Source of the DNA: Acidobacteriota bacterium
Lineage (GTDB): Bacteria; Acidobacteriota; Blastocatellia; Pyrinomonadales; Pyrinomonadaceae
Length of the DNA: 45,349 bases
Assembly: GCA_003222945.1 (NCBI GenBank)
Contig: QHXM01000060.1
Span: forward strand, 1-45,349
Direction: 5' to 3'
Shown: positions 1 through 8,289 of the stretch, piece by piece
Layout: the number at the start of each line of letters is the position of its first letter
How positions within the stretch are numbered: position 1 is the first letter of the stretch
Notes under the pieces: generated by a model
Told to the model about the DNA's origin: nothing
The model's input: only the letters and a program-made list of their open reading frames with translations
The model's database searches: none
Program-made: the position numbers and the translations under genes

Positions 1-1
1 T

Positions 2-496
2 AAGAATCATCTGATGATTTCAGGCATAGTCGTCGCCGGTATCAATCCTTCTGCAATAAAGACGAATGAGAAGACGGAAGCGGGCGCTCCGCCACAGCAA
101 CCATCAACTGCTGCGGGCGCTGCGACTAAAGCAGAGGGCGAAGATGTAAACGACCCGCAGCCCACCCCTGCCGTGCGTAAATTCAATCGAGGGATGATCG
201 TTCAATACAACTACGTCATCTACGACGCGCAGTTGGATAAAGCCACAAAACTTCCGCAGCTACAAACACAACTACGCATCTTCCGCGAAGGCCGTCCCGT
301 CTTCACAGGACGGGTGCTACCCTTTAACCCTGCTAACCAAACGGACATGAAACGCCTGATCGCAGGCGGAGCTTTACAACTCGGCGCAGAGATGACGCCC
401 GGCGAGTATATTCTTCAGATCGTCGTCACAGACCCGCTCGCCAAAGATAAGTACCGTGTGGCTACGCAGTGGATTGATTTCGAGATAGTGAAATAG
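2..496 (+). CDS. C-terminal part of a VWFA-related acidobacterial protein (5' end outside window)
   Basis: The reading frame is open to the left edge of the window (codons from base 2 run into the methionine at 14), so this is the 3' end of a longer gene and the methionine at 14 is probably internal. The visible ~165 residues hold a low-complexity Ala/Pro/Glu linker (about residues 20-55), then a compact beta-rich module with VRKFNRGMIVQYNYVIYDA, a PQLQTQLRIFREGRPVFTG strand pair and a closing TQWIDFEIVK. From memory this module is the usual C-terminus of acidobacterial VWFA-related domain proteins, which are exported and of unknown function. The von Willebrand domain itself would lie upstream and is not seen. 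The gene is followed within 5 bases by the inverted repeat that leads into selB. Family assignment is inference from the tail only. Confidence 0.6.
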   Translation, partial: KNHLMISGIVVAGINPSAIKTNEKTEAGAPPQQPSTAAGAATKAEGEDVNDPQPTPAVRKFNRGMIVQYNYVIYDAQLDKATKLPQLQTQLRIFREGRPVFTGRVLPFNPANQTDMKRLIAGGALQLGAEMTPGEYILQIVVTDPLAKDKYRVATQWIDFEIVK

Positions 497-500
497 TTGT

Positions 501-561
501 AAGTTTCAAGTTTCAGGTTTCAAGTTAAAAGACTAAACTTAAAACCTGGAACTTGAAACTT
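501..561. repeat. Heptamer-word inverted repeat abutting the selB start codon
   Basis: The arms 501-526 and 536-561 pair at 24 of 26 positions around a 9-base loop. Each arm is a row of degenerate 7-bp words (AAGTTTC, AAGTTTC, AGGTTTC, AAGTTAA on the left). The right arm ends on the base directly before the ATG of selB at 562, so a folded RNA would hold the whole ribosome-binding region in a stem. It is one of six heptamer elements in the window. It could act as a terminator for the upstream gene, as a translational gate for selB, or be a passive selfish repeat. Confidence 0.8.
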
Positions 562-2478
562 ATGAAATCAATTATCGTCGGAACAGCCGGACACATAGAT
601 CATGGAAAGACCGCTTTGGTGCGCGCGCTCACAGGCGTGGATGCGGACCGGCTACCTGAAGAGAAGCGGCGCGGGATTACGATTGATCTCGGCTTTGCTG
701 AGCTTGATCTGGGCGACGTGCGCGTAGGATTCATAGACGTTCCAGGCCACGAGCGTTTCGTCAAGAACATGCTCGCGGGCGCGCACGGGATTGATCTGGT
801 CGCGCTCGTCATAGCCGCAGACGAAGGCGTTATGCCGCAGACGCGCGAGCACTTCGACATCTGCCGACTGCTCGGCGTCAGTCACGGGCTTGTCGTCATC
901 ACGAAGACAGACATGGTGGATGAAGAGTTGCTCCTCCTCGTTCGCGCTGAAGCGGAAGAGTTGGTCGCAGGCTCTACACTTTCAGGCGCTCCCATTTTGA
1001 GCGTGAGCGCGCGAACGGGCGAAGGTGTGGAAGAGTTGAAAGCAGCTTTGCGCGAAACGGCTCTCAAAGTTCCGCCGCGCTCAAGTGAACAGGTCGCGCG
1101 GCTTCCCGTTGACAGAGCTTTCACAATGCGCGGCTTCGGCGCAGTTGTGACCGGGACGCTCGTGGCTGGCAGCGTCGCAGAAGGCGATGAGATGGAACTA
1201 CTGCCTGCGGGTTTGCGCGTTCGCGTGCGCGGGCTTCAGGTGCATGGGCAGAAAGTTGAGCGCGCCCTTGCTGGACAGAGAACTGCAATCAATCTTGGCG
1301 GCATTGATGTTCAGCAGATTGAGCGCGGGCTTGTGCTCGCTCCCGCAGGAAGATTGCTGCCGACGCAGGCTCTGGACGTGCAGGTGGATGTTCTTGAAAG
1401 CGCGCCGCGCCCACTTCGCTCTCGCTCGCGCGTGCGAGTTCACCTGGGCGCAGCAGAAGTTCTGGCGCGCGTGCGCGTGCTCGAAGACTCAGGCGAGATT
1501 GCACAGGGCAAGATGGGCTTCGCCCAGTTGCGGCTTGAGTCGCCGGTCGTTGCCCTTCCTTTTGAGCGTTTCATCATTCGCTCCTATTCGCCGCAAGTAA
1601 CAATAGCGGGCGGTCGCATACTCGATGCCCACGCGGCACGCCATCGCGGGCGCGAGATGGAGCAGACGCGCTCTCGTCTTGAAACTCTTGCGACAGGAGA
1701 TGGAGTTGATGAGTTCGCCGTCTTTGTAGAGATGGCAGGCGAGCGCGCGGTTCGTCGCGCTGAGATTGCGGCGCGAACAGGATGGACGGATGAAGTTCTG
1801 GAAGATGCTGTGCGGCGCGCGAAAGAAGCTGAAAGGGTCGTTGAAGCAGAAGGCGTCTATGTCGCAAAGAGCGTCTTTGATCGCCTTGCGAATGACGCCT
1901 TAGAGGAGATCGCCGCGCACCACAAGCGTGAGCCTCTCGAGCGAGGCATCTCGCGCGAAACCTTGCGCGAGAGACGCTTCACGCACGCCGCGCCCGAAAT
2001 CTTTCGCGCACTTCTGTCACACTTAGAAAGTGTTGGCGCTCTTGTCTCCGACAAAGAGTTTGTGCGCGCGGCTTCTCACACTCTTTCGCTTACGCCTTCG
2101 GACGTAATGCTGCGCTCCGGTCTTGAGAAAGTTTACAGAGAGGCCGCGCTCGAAGCGCCCACGTTTGAAGAAGCAGTAGCGCGTGCAGGCGGCGCGCATC
2201 ATTCACGCGAACACACGCGAAAGATTCTTCAGTTGCTGATTGATGACAGATCGCTGGTAAGAGTCAGCCCTGATCTATTCTTCCATCGCGCTGCTCTGGA
2301 CAGTCTGATTGCTAGTTTGCGCGAGTACGCCGCCGAGCACGAGCCTGAGCGAATGATTGATGTCTCGACTTTCAAAGAGATAGCCGGAATCTCGCGCAAG
2401 TACGCCATCCCGCTTCTTGAATACTTCGACCGCGAGCGAATAACGCGCCGGGCGGGAGATAAGAGAATAATTCTTTAA
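562..2478 (+). CDS. selB: Selenocysteine-specific translation elongation factor SelB
   Basis: SelB is the GTPase that carries selenocysteinyl-tRNA(Sec) to UGA codons marked by a SECIS hairpin. The 638-residue protein begins with an EF-Tu-like G domain: P-loop GHIDHGKT at residues 10-17, switch region [10 protein letters not shown] at 36-45, DVPGH at 59-63 and TKTD at 114-117. Beta-barrel domains II and III follow (a conserved segment is [14 protein letters not shown]). The C-terminal ~270 residues are helical and charged, as expected for the winged-helix repeats that bind SECIS RNA. Length fits the bacterial family. I chose ATG 562 rather than a TTG at 553 because it gives the canonical short N-terminus [16 protein letters not shown]. 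There is no strong Shine-Dalgarno sequence, and the start sits at the foot of a hairpin. The gene implies that selA, selC, selD and selenoproteins exist elsewhere; none is visible here. Confidence 0.96.
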   Translation: MKSIIVGTAGHIDHGKTALVRALTGVDADRLPEEKRRGITIDLGFAELDLGDVRVGFIDVPGHERFVKNMLAGAHGIDLVALVIAADEGVMPQTREHFDICRLLGVSHGLVVITKTDMVDEELLLLVRAEAEELVAGSTLSGAPILSVSARTGEGVEELKAALRETALKVPPRSSEQVARLPVDRAFTMRGFGAVVTGTLVAGSVAEGDEMELLPAGLRVRVRGLQVHGQKVERALAGQRTAINLGGIDVQQIERGLVLAPAGRLLPTQALDVQVDVLESAPRPLRSRSRVRVHLGAAEVLARVRVLEDSGEIAQGKMGFAQLRLESPVVALPFERFIIRSYSPQVTIAGGRILDAHAARHRGREMEQTRSRLETLATGDGVDEFAVFVEMAGERAVRRAEIAARTGWTDEVLEDAVRRAKEAERVVEAEGVYVAKSVFDRLANDALEEIAAHHKREPLERGISRETLRERRFTHAAPEIFRALLSHLESVGALVSDKEFVRAASHTLSLTPSDVMLRSGLEKVYREAALEAPTFEEAVARAGGAHHSREHTRKILQLLIDDRSLVRVSPDLFFHRAALDSLIASLREYAAEHEPERMIDVSTFKEIAGISRKYAIPLLEYFDRERITRRAGDKRIIL

Positions 2479-2572
2479 GGCAAAAGGAAAAAGGTAAAAG
2501 GTAAAAGTGAAAGACGAAAAACCTGCCCTCTTTCTCTTCGCTTTTGCCTTTTACCTTTTTCCTTTTGCCTTA
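2476..2572. repeat. Heptamer-word inverted repeat starting on the selB stop codon
   Basis: The arms 2476-2507 and 2541-2572 pair at 31 of 32 positions around a 33-base loop. The left arm begins with the TAA stop of selB and reads as 7-bp words (AAGGCAA, AAGGAAA, AAGGTAA, AAGGTAA). The right arm holds the complementary words. The purine strand is extremely A/G rich. A terminator role is possible because the stem directly follows a stop codon, but the sequence after it is not a clean T-run. Confidence 0.85.
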
Positions 2573-2597
2573 CAAACGCTTGCTTTCGCGCGCCCGT

Positions 2598-2612
2598 TGG
2601 AAGTAACATTGC
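2598..2612 (+). promoter_or_regulatory. Weak candidate sigma-54 (-24/-12) promoter
   Basis: TGGAAGTAACATTGC has GG and GC separated by exactly 10 bases, with TGG and TTGC matching the consensus TGGCAC-N5-TTGC, but C and C of the first block are replaced. It lies 140 bases before the small membrane protein gene at 2751. A single chance match of this quality is quite possible. Confidence 0.25.
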
Positions 2613-2750
2613 GTGCGAATAAAGACTAAAAAACCGATCTATTCAAAAGAGGTCGGCCCGACGGTTCTCTTCTGAGCTTTTAAGCGGTAAGCGTTAGCGG
2701 CTTCTCCTAGGCCATTCTACTTAACATTTAACGAACGCCGGAGGTTCAAG

Positions 2751-2972
2751 ATGAAGAGCATGACAGATATTCTGACCTGGGTGATCGGCTTGATTGCGAC
2801 CGGGTTGGCGGTTTACTTCTTCTTTTGGAAATATAAGACGGATGCACATCCTGATGGCGACCCGAAATATTTGTGGATGGCTATTGGATGCACGGTCGTC
2901 GCGTTTCTCTGCGCACTGGTTTTCTTCGTGCGCCGCGTCAACAAGGAAGAAGAGATTCACATAACTCAGTGA
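2751..2972 (+). CDS. Small two-helix membrane protein, function unknown
   Basis: The 73-residue protein has a transmembrane helix at about residues 7-26 and a second at about 42-61. A charged loop (KYKTDAHPDGDPKY) lies between them and a basic-then-acidic tail follows. It starts at an ATG preceded by a clear ribosome-binding site, GGAGG about 8 bases upstream, which makes the small gene credible. I do not recognise a family. Its upstream region holds the end of the selB-distal hairpin and a weak sigma-54-like motif. Downstream it is separated from the next gene by a terminator-like hairpin, so it may be a single-gene unit. Confidence 0.75.
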   Translation: MKSMTDILTWVIGLIATGLAVYFFFWKYKTDAHPDGDPKYLWMAIGCTVVAFLCALVFFVRRVNKEEEIHITQ

Positions 2973-3119
2973 GGTCACTTGGCTGGACCGCTTCGGCGCG
3001 CAGAGCGTGAAGTCAGGCTCAAGCAGAAGAAGCAATTGAATCACGCTCGGGTATGAGCGAGAGGTAGCGCGCGCGCCGGGGTTGTTAGAGAGAGTGAGCC
3101 GAGCGGAAAGATAACTTGA

Positions 3120-3170
3120 CGCCGTTTGCGCCGGTCGCAGTAGCCTGCGCTCGTGCAAACGGCGCTTTTC
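3120..3170 (+). terminator. Terminator-like hairpin with T-rich tail
   Basis: The arms CGCCGTTTGC (3120-3129) and GCAAACGGCG (3155-3164) are perfect complements and are followed by CTTTTCTCT. The loop is long (25 bases) but is itself GC-rich. It probably ends transcription of the small membrane gene, although it lies about 150 bases past its stop codon. The bases between 2973 and 3119 show no gene. Confidence 0.5.
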
Positions 3171-3221
3171 TCTGCTTTCAAAATTTCAAACCTGTAACCG
3201 AAGTGTAGGAGCAATTCTTTG

Positions 3222-3569
3222 ATGATTGTTGATTCAACGCTCATGCTCGCGCAGGAGACAGAATACACTGCGCCCAGCTATTTCAGGATAGTCGTTCTAG
3301 TTCTTCTGGCTCTTGGAATCATCGGCTGGTTGATTGCCGCAGTTTTAGGATTCGCACGCGCGCGCGCTTTCGGCTCTTCAACGCGCTGGTTCGCGCTCTC
3401 CGCAGTCTGCCTGCTTCTTTACAACCTTCATTGGGTATTGGTGAGCGTAAGCTTCATCATAGCCAGCCCTGATGCTGTGCTGGCTATAGGCCAGTTCATA
3501 AACCTCTTTATAGTGCTCGGCGCAGTCTGCGCGATAATGGGCTTCATACGGCTGACGCATCCGCGTTGA
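3222..3569 (+). CDS. Small membrane protein with three predicted helices, function unknown
   Basis: The protein has 115 residues with hydrophobic segments at about residues 24-46, 56-80 and 86-108. A short polar N-terminus precedes them and the protein ends in LTHPR. I set the start at ATG 3222, which follows AGGAG at about 3207-3211. A TTG one codon earlier is also open but less likely. No family is recognised. It lies directly upstream of the glycoside hydrolase gene (34 bases between them) and in the same direction, so the two may be co-transcribed. Nothing in the sequence shows what the protein does. Confidence 0.75.
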   Translation: MIVDSTLMLAQETEYTAPSYFRIVVLVLLALGIIGWLIAAVLGFARARAFGSSTRWFALSAVCLLLYNLHWVLVSVSFIIASPDAVLAIGQFINLFIVLGAVCAIMGFIRLTHPR

Positions 3570-3603
3570 AGACTGGCGCGGCTTCTGTAACTCAAATTTT
3601 CTA

Positions 3604-5406
3604 ATGGGCAGGAAATCGTTTCTCTTTGCCGCGTTCGCAATCTTTGCGGGCGCGGCACTTTTCTTCGCTGCGCGAGCGTGGAAGGCGGAACATGCGCCGC
3701 GCCCCGGTTTTGTCTATACGCGCGGCGCAAGCTTCATGGTTGATGGTCGCGCGTTTCGCTTCACGGGCGCGAACGTTTCAGTGATGTACAAGGATGAAGA
3801 TAGAGAACGTATGCCTGAGACCATGCAGGAGGCCGCGCGCGAAGGATTGAGCGTCGTTCGTGTGTGGGCTTTCGGCGAAGGCGACGAGAATGGAATCGGT
3901 CCTGTCGGAAATGACCGCGCGGACTGGCCGCGCAAGCATCGCTTTCGCCCCGCACCCGACCGTTGGAACGAAGAAGAGTTTGTACATCTGGATAAGGTTA
4001 TAGCCGAAGCCTCGCGCCTTCATCTACGCGTGCAACTCTGTCTGACCAACTGGTGGCGCGACACTGGCGGCATCACGCAGTATCTCTATTGGGCAGGGAT
4101 CAAGGACGCCGCCGACGACCATCAACCCTACGGCATCAACATGGAGCGCGCGATGCTCTTCTACACAAACGACACGACGCGCCGACTTTACCGCGAGCAC
4201 GTCGAGAAGATCGTGACGCGCCGCAACACCGTTACGGGAGTTCTTTATAGAGACGATCCAACGATCATGGGCTACGAGTTGATGAACGAGGCGCAGGCTC
4301 TCACAGGCCGTTGGTCAGAGCGCCGCGCGTGGATTCGTGAGATGAGCGCGTACATCAAATCCCTTGACCCGGACCACCTGGTTGCACCCGGCACATGGGG
4401 CTATCGCACGTCCTGGGAGCGAAGAGAGTGGCTCGAAGATCACCGCATCCACACAGTTGATTACTGCGACGTGCACCTCTACCCGCGCGACGACCTTGAC
4501 AGCTACGTTGATTCACCGCAAGCCTTGAGTGAATTCATAGACAACCGCGCTGCCGCCGCTTTCTCAATCAACAAACCTTTTCTGGTGGGCGAGTTCGGCA
4601 TGGGGCCAGAAGGCTACAAAGGTTTTTCAGAAGTAGAGTGGTATCGAGCCTTTTTCGAGAGCGCGTTGCGTGCTTCAGCAGGCGGCGCAATGTTCTGGAT
4701 AATCACGCCCGACCCGCACAGGGGTTACGGAATCTCTTACACCACTGAGCGCGATGATGAAGTCCGCGCCGAGATTCATAGAGCATCGGAGATGTTCGCA
4801 GCGCACGAGGGAGATAAACCGCCGCAAGACTTGTTAGACTCCGCGCATCATCTGGTCCCGCGACAATTCGCATTCATGCGAGCGCCCAGTGACCCTGCAA
4901 AGCTGCCGGAAATAATCAAGCTGGAAAAGGGGGAAGGTGCTCTCACCTATCGCTTCCACCCGGAGATGGCTGCGAGCGCGCGTTTTGAAAAGCTTGGAGG
5001 CGGCGCGGGCTACATCTGGGGCGCTGGCGTCGGCTACGTCGAATACGTCGTGCCTGTGCGAGAGAAAGCGCATAAAGTTAAAAGCATCATCGTGCGCGCA
5101 CACATTCAACCCGTGCTTCCACAGGACGCGCACCCGCCCGTCACTTCAACGCGCGTCACGCTTCTAATCAATAATGTGGACTGCGGCTCGCGTCTTGTTC
5201 CTGTAGAGAATCCAAAGCAGCAGGTGGTCCAAGTTTGGGAGGTTGATTCTTTTCCGTTGTTGGTGCGTGCGATGGCTGGGCTTCCTCTCAACGTCCGCTT
5301 CGCAGTCAAAGTTGACGCCGACCAACCGTTCGGCCTGAACATCTCGAACTTTAACGAAGGACACGAGCCGCCGGACGCCTGGCCGATTGAGGTTGTAATT
5401 CAGTAG
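3604..5406 (+). CDS. GH5-like (mannanase/cellulase clan) glycoside hydrolase, membrane-anchored or secreted
   Basis: The N-terminal hydrophobic segment (residues 5-24) is a signal anchor or signal peptide. Residues ~35-400 form a clan-A (beta/alpha)8 hydrolase. The general acid/base is probably Glu229 in GYELMNEAQ and the nucleophile Glu330 in FLVGEFGMG, the two glutamates that retaining GH5-type enzymes carry at the ends of strands 4 and 7. Other landmarks are LSVVRVWAFGEGDENG and LCLTNWWRDTGGITQY. The pattern most resembles endo-beta-mannanase-type enzymes, so the substrate may be a beta-mannan or related polymer. Residues ~430-600 form a beta-rich accessory domain of unknown role. There is no clear ribosome-binding site before ATG 3604, so translation may be coupled to the gene 34 bases upstream. 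Exact substrate is not deducible. Confidence 0.8.
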   Translation: MGRKSFLFAAFAIFAGAALFFAARAWKAEHAPRPGFVYTRGASFMVDGRAFRFTGANVSVMYKDEDRERMPETMQEAAREGLSVVRVWAFGEGDENGIGPVGNDRADWPRKHRFRPAPDRWNEEEFVHLDKVIAEASRLHLRVQLCLTNWWRDTGGITQYLYWAGIKDAADDHQPYGINMERAMLFYTNDTTRRLYREHVEKIVTRRNTVTGVLYRDDPTIMGYELMNEAQALTGRWSERRAWIREMSAYIKSLDPDHLVAPGTWGYRTSWERREWLEDHRIHTVDYCDVHLYPRDDLDSYVDSPQALSEFIDNRAAAAFSINKPFLVGEFGMGPEGYKGFSEVEWYRAFFESALRASAGGAMFWIITPDPHRGYGISYTTERDDEVRAEIHRASEMFAAHEGDKPPQDLLDSAHHLVPRQFAFMRAPSDPAKLPEIIKLEKGEGALTYRFHPEMAASARFEKLGGGAGYIWGAGVGYVEYVVPVREKAHKVKSIIVRAHIQPVLPQDAHPPVTSTRVTLLINNVDCGSRLVPVENPKQQVVQVWEVDSFPLLVRAMAGLPLNVRFAVKVDADQPFGLNISNFNEGHEPPDAWPIEVVIQ

Positions 5407-5410
5407 AAGA

Positions 5411-5485
5411 TGTCAGTACCACCTGCGGTAGCGGGTGGGTCTTTGACGCTAAAGCACCCACCCGCTACCGCAGGTGGTACTGACA
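5411..5485. repeat. Perfect 30-bp inverted repeat
   Basis: The arms 5411-5440 and 5456-5485 are exact complements (TGTCAGTACCACCTGCGGTA continuing to GCGGGTGGGT). Four more pairs (CTTT/AAAG) extend towards a 6-base loop after a one-base bulge. It starts five bases after the stop codon of the glycoside hydrolase. It is GC-rich and is not built of 7-bp words, so it belongs to a different repeat class from the heptamer elements. It could terminate transcription, but no T-run follows. Perfect arms of this length suggest a recently placed mobile repeat (MITE or REP-like). Confidence 0.85.
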
Positions 5486-5557
5486 AGCACGTCTTATTGT
5501 AAGGTCGCATTCAACCGCAAGGCGCTTTACACGCCTGTGATAAGGTTTCCTTCGCTT

Positions 5558-5723
5558 TGCAAGCCGTTTTCAAAGGTTTGCAAAGGCTTTTCAAAGCTCT
5601 GTGAAGGCTTTGCAAACCTCTGCAAAGGGCTTGCAAAGGCTTGAAAACGGCTTGCAGAGCTTTGCAAGGGCTTTTCAAGGCTTTGCAAAGGGCTTGCGAT
5701 GCTTTGCAAAGCCTCTTCAAGAT
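5558..5723. repeat. Helically phased array of alternating 11- and 10-bp units
   Basis: About 15 units starting with TGCA, TTCA or variants run without interruption and alternate strictly 11, 10, 11, 10 (for example TGCAAGCCGTT, TTCAAAGGTT, TGCAAAGGCTT, TTCAAAGCTC). The mean is 10.5 bp, one turn of B-DNA, and the full period is 21 bp. Many units contain the palindrome CTTTGCAAAG. The minus strand is open in two frames across the array and reads as 7-residue repeats, which is a trivial result of a 21-bp period without stop words; I see no start signal for it. It ends about 30 bases upstream of an extended -10 promoter. Confidence 0.8.
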
Positions 5724-5751
5724 AAATATTAAGACTCACAGCATGAAAATG

Positions 5752-5760
5752 TGCTAATAT
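5752..5760 (+). promoter_or_regulatory. Extended -10 promoter for the 121-residue protein gene
   Basis: TGCTAATAT matches the extended -10 consensus TGnTATAAT at all but one position of the hexamer's core. No convincing -35 lies 17 bases upstream, which is usual for extended -10 promoters. The gene starts at 5830, so a leader of about 60 bases is implied. Confidence 0.45.
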
Positions 5761-5829
5761 CCCGCCGTTTTCAGGTTCTCAGTCTTTCAATAACCCTTTA
5801 ACTCATATCCAATCTGAGGAGGAACTCTC

Positions 5830-6195
5830 ATGGCTGTACACACCAAGAAGATTAAAGAGCGCGTCACCCGTATGAACAACGCATGGAAGCAGGGCGCTCC
5901 CACTGCCGTCTTCAAAGGCATCAATCAACCGGATTTTCAAGCGGAGATCGAGAGGGCGGCAACAAAGGATCAGGAGATAGCCGACCTTGAAGCGCAAGTC
6001 AAGATAAAGAAAGCAGAGCGCGATGCTCTCTACAGTAAGCTGAACGCCGATTCTATAAAGGTGAGAGACGGCGTCGAAGGCGATGTAAACTTCGGCACGA
6101 ATCATCCGCTTTATGAAGGTATGGGGTTTACTATTGACGACAACCGCAAGTCCGGTTTGACACGAAAGAAAACTCCGTCTGGCACTAAAGGCTAA
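5830..6195 (+). CDS. Conserved-looking hypothetical protein with central coiled coil
   Basis: The 121-residue protein begins basic (MAVHTKKIKERVTRMNNAW). A Glu/Lys-rich helix at about residues 37-73, with heptad-like spacing, suggests a coiled coil. A Gly/Asn-containing segment (EGDVNFGTNHPLYEGMGFTI) and a basic tail follow. It has no signal peptide or membrane segment and is probably cytoplasmic. The ATG is preceded by a strong AGGAGG about 8 bases upstream. The promoter is an extended -10 at 5752, and the phased repeat array lies just above it. I do not recognise a family and assign no function. Confidence 0.8.
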   Translation: MAVHTKKIKERVTRMNNAWKQGAPTAVFKGINQPDFQAEIERAATKDQEIADLEAQVKIKKAERDALYSKLNADSIKVRDGVEGDVNFGTNHPLYEGMGFTIDDNRKSGLTRKKTPSGTKG

Positions 6196-6358
6196 CCTCC
6201 GCAAAGTTCAGTTAGCCGCAAACAGGCGTATAACGTTCAATTCATCTCCCTGTCGGGCGGCAAGTGAGTAGCCGTTTAACTAAAACTATGTGTTGGACTG
6301 ACTATCACTATCTCTTAAGGCTTTTATCGTCAGGGTCTCGAATCCTACGGGAGGCAAC

Positions 6359-7201
6359 ATGATGACGCAGCAATCACGAAATCAGGAACCAGACACGCCG
6401 AGTCGTGAGAAGGAAAATCAACCTTCACTGATTGAGAGAATATTCAAGTTTAAAGCGCTCATAGTCTGTCTGGTTTTGTTAATACTCGGAATTCTTTTGC
6501 TGATAATCGCGTCGCTTCTTCCCGAGCAGGGGCTTCCAGAGCATTTGCTCAGAGATATAGGAATTGTGCTCGTTACGACGGGATTAGTTGTATTCGCAGC
6601 CGACTATATCACTCGCAAAGACTTCCTTGCGATTCTTTCGCAAGAGTTAAATCCTCTAATAGCGGAAACGCGGGCATTTAGACAAAGCACCTTAAATGAA
6701 ATGGAACCCTTAAGAAGAGATGTTTCTTCTCTAACGACAAAGCTGCTGGAGGAAGTCAAGCCATTAAGGCAGGACATCCCCACGCTTAGCACAGCACTTG
6801 ATGACATACGCAAATGCATTTCGCTCGGCGCAACCATGTCTGTACTGGGAATCAAACAAATTCATGACGACCGAAGGGAGAGTAGCCTTCTTGAGCGCCT
6901 CAAACGAGTGAAGGCGGGAAGTGAGATAAAGATTCTGGGCATTGTTGCATCGGAAATTGGCCGTGTTCCGATGCCCAGAGAGAAGATTCAACCCGGTCAA
7001 GTTGAGTTAAGATATTACGACTCGACTCCCCGCTACTTTCTATTCATAACGGACAGCGTGGTAATCGTAGGGTTCTATTTAGGGAGAATACGCGGTGCTG
7101 ACGGACCCCACCTTGAGTTAGATATTAAAGAAAGAGGTATAGCCACAGCGTTCATCGAGCATTTTGATTCGCTCTGGGAGCTAGGGAAGCCTCCACTCTG
7201 A
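6359..7201 (+). CDS. Inner-membrane protein with a soluble C-terminal domain, function unknown
   Basis: The 280-residue protein has a charged cytoplasmic N-terminus (1-30), a strong helix at about 33-55 and a second at about 65-82. A long helical, partly coiled-coil region with two repeats of the kind EPLRRDVSSLTTKLLEEVKP (about 100-150) comes next. The globular C-terminal domain (about 160-280) contains GSEIKILGIVASEIG, RYYDSTPRYFLFITDSVVIVGFY and a final GIATAFIEHFDSLWE. The last domain recalls the fold of phospholipase-D-like or effector-sensor domains in which a strand is followed by a substrate loop, but no HKD motif is present. The start at 6359 is supported by GGGAGG 5-10 bases upstream. 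The gene converges with hemB, 11 bases apart. Confidence 0.75.
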   Translation: MMTQQSRNQEPDTPSREKENQPSLIERIFKFKALIVCLVLLILGILLLIIASLLPEQGLPEHLLRDIGIVLVTTGLVVFAADYITRKDFLAILSQELNPLIAETRAFRQSTLNEMEPLRRDVSSLTTKLLEEVKPLRQDIPTLSTALDDIRKCISLGATMSVLGIKQIHDDRRESSLLERLKRVKAGSEIKILGIVASEIGRVPMPREKIQPGQVELRYYDSTPRYFLFITDSVVIVGFYLGRIRGADGPHLELDIKERGIATAFIEHFDSLWELGKPPL

Positions 7202-7212
7202 ACGAAGCAACC

Positions 7213-8190
7213 TCACGATTGATTGATTGCGCGCACGGCTTCCTGCGCGTAGTAGGTGATTATCATGTCTGCTCCGGCGCGTTTGATGCAGGTCAGGGTT
7301 TCGAGCATGACGCGGCGCTCGTCTATCCAGCCGCGCTCAGCCGCAGCCTTAATCATCGCGTACTCGCCGGAAACGTGATAGGCGGCCATAGGAAGATCGA
7401 AGCGGTCGCGCACCATCTTCAGAATATCAAGGTAGGCAGTCGCAGGCTTGACCATCAGAATATCCGCGCCCTCAGTGTAATCAAGTTCAGCCTCGCGCAT
7501 AGCTTCTCGCGCGTTCGCTGCGTCCATCTGGTAGGCGCGCCGGTCGCCGAATGAGGGAGCGCTGTCTGCCGCCTCACGAAATGGACCGTAGAAGGCGGAG
7601 GCGTATTTCACAGCGTAAGACATAATAGCAATCTGGTCGAAGCCTTCGTTATCAAGAGCCTCGCGGATTGCGCCGACCTGTCCGTCCATCATTGCAGAAG
7701 GCGCAACGATGTCCGCTCCGGCCTGCGCCTGGCTGACGGCTGTGCGCGCAATCAACTCAAGCGACTCGTCATTCAAGACCTCGCCCCGCCGGACCACGCC
7801 GCAATGGCCGTGCGATGTGTACTCGCAGAGACAAGTATCCGCTATGACGAGCATTTCGGGGACAGAGCGTTTCACGGCTCGCGCGGCCTGCTGCACAATG
7901 CCGTCTTCTGCGTAAGCGCCCGACGCAATCTCATCTTTAGCTTCAGGCAGGCCGAAGAGTATGACTGCTCGAAGCCCCAACTCGAAAGCGTTCGAGGCTT
8001 CGCGCATGGCTTCGTCAACTGATAGATTGAAGACGCCCGGCATGGAAGAGACCTCTCGGCGAACACCGGAGCCTGCGCAGACGAAGAGCGGCAATATAAA
8101 GTCTTCGCGCGCGAGCCTTGCTTCACGCACAAGTGATCGCAACGTCTCACTTCGTCTGAGCCGTCTGGGGCGATTTGTTATGTCTGACAT
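7213..8190 (-). CDS. hemB: Delta-aminolevulinic acid dehydratase (porphobilinogen synthase)
   Basis: HemB condenses two molecules of 5-aminolevulinate to porphobilinogen, the second common step of haem and other tetrapyrrole synthesis, in the cytoplasm. The 325 residues match the family length. The zinc-ligand segment [14 protein letters not shown] contains three cysteines, so this is the zinc-dependent type. The two Schiff-base lysines lie in [15 protein letters not shown] and [12 protein letters not shown]. Other family landmarks are the [20 protein letters not shown] start and [12 protein letters not shown] 8190 follows GAGAGG at a suitable distance. The neighbours (a membrane protein and a tRNA) are unrelated, so the gene appears to be transcribed alone. 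Confidence 0.97.
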   Translation of the reverse strand: MSDITNRPRRLRRSETLRSLVREARLAREDFILPLFVCAGSGVRREVSSMPGVFNLSVDEAMREASNAFELGLRAVILFGLPEAKDEIASGAYAEDGIVQQAARAVKRSVPEMLVIADTCLCEYTSHGHCGVVRRGEVLNDESLELIARTAVSQAQAGADIVAPSAMMDGQVGAIREALDNEGFDQIAIMSYAVKYASAFYGPFREAADSAPSFGDRRAYQMDAANAREAMREAELDYTEGADILMVKPATAYLDILKMVRDRFDLPMAAYHVSGEYAMIKAAAERGWIDERRVMLETLTCIKRAGADMIITYYAQEAVRAINQS

Positions 8191-8289
8191 CTTACTAACC
8201 TCTCAATTGCAAATTACGCAGTCAAGCGAATGATACGCACCATCCGCTACGCGCGCAAACCTTTGCAGTATCTTGAAACCGCCATCAAC

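Noticed and set aside
1198-2054. Long open frames antisense and out of phase to selB
   Set aside because: These are shadows caused by biased codon use in a GC-rich gene; SelB motifs fix the true frame.
5558-5723. Phased array as a CRISPR array
   Set aside because: Units are 10-11 bp with no spacers and no cas genes are nearby.
5511-5739. Two minus-strand open frames that read as 7-residue repeats across the phased array
   Set aside because: A 21-bp period without stop words leaves several frames open automatically. There is no ribosome-binding site or normal start, and both overlapping frames look equally good, so coding is not supported.
6259-6276. Possible sigma-54 promoter before the gene at 6359
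   Set aside because: GG and GC are 10 bases apart, but the flanking consensus bases are poor on both blocks.
6300-6358. Possible tRNA remnant (CTCGAATCCTAC resembles a T-loop)
   Set aside because: Flanking bases do not pair into a T stem and no acceptor or anticodon arm can be found.
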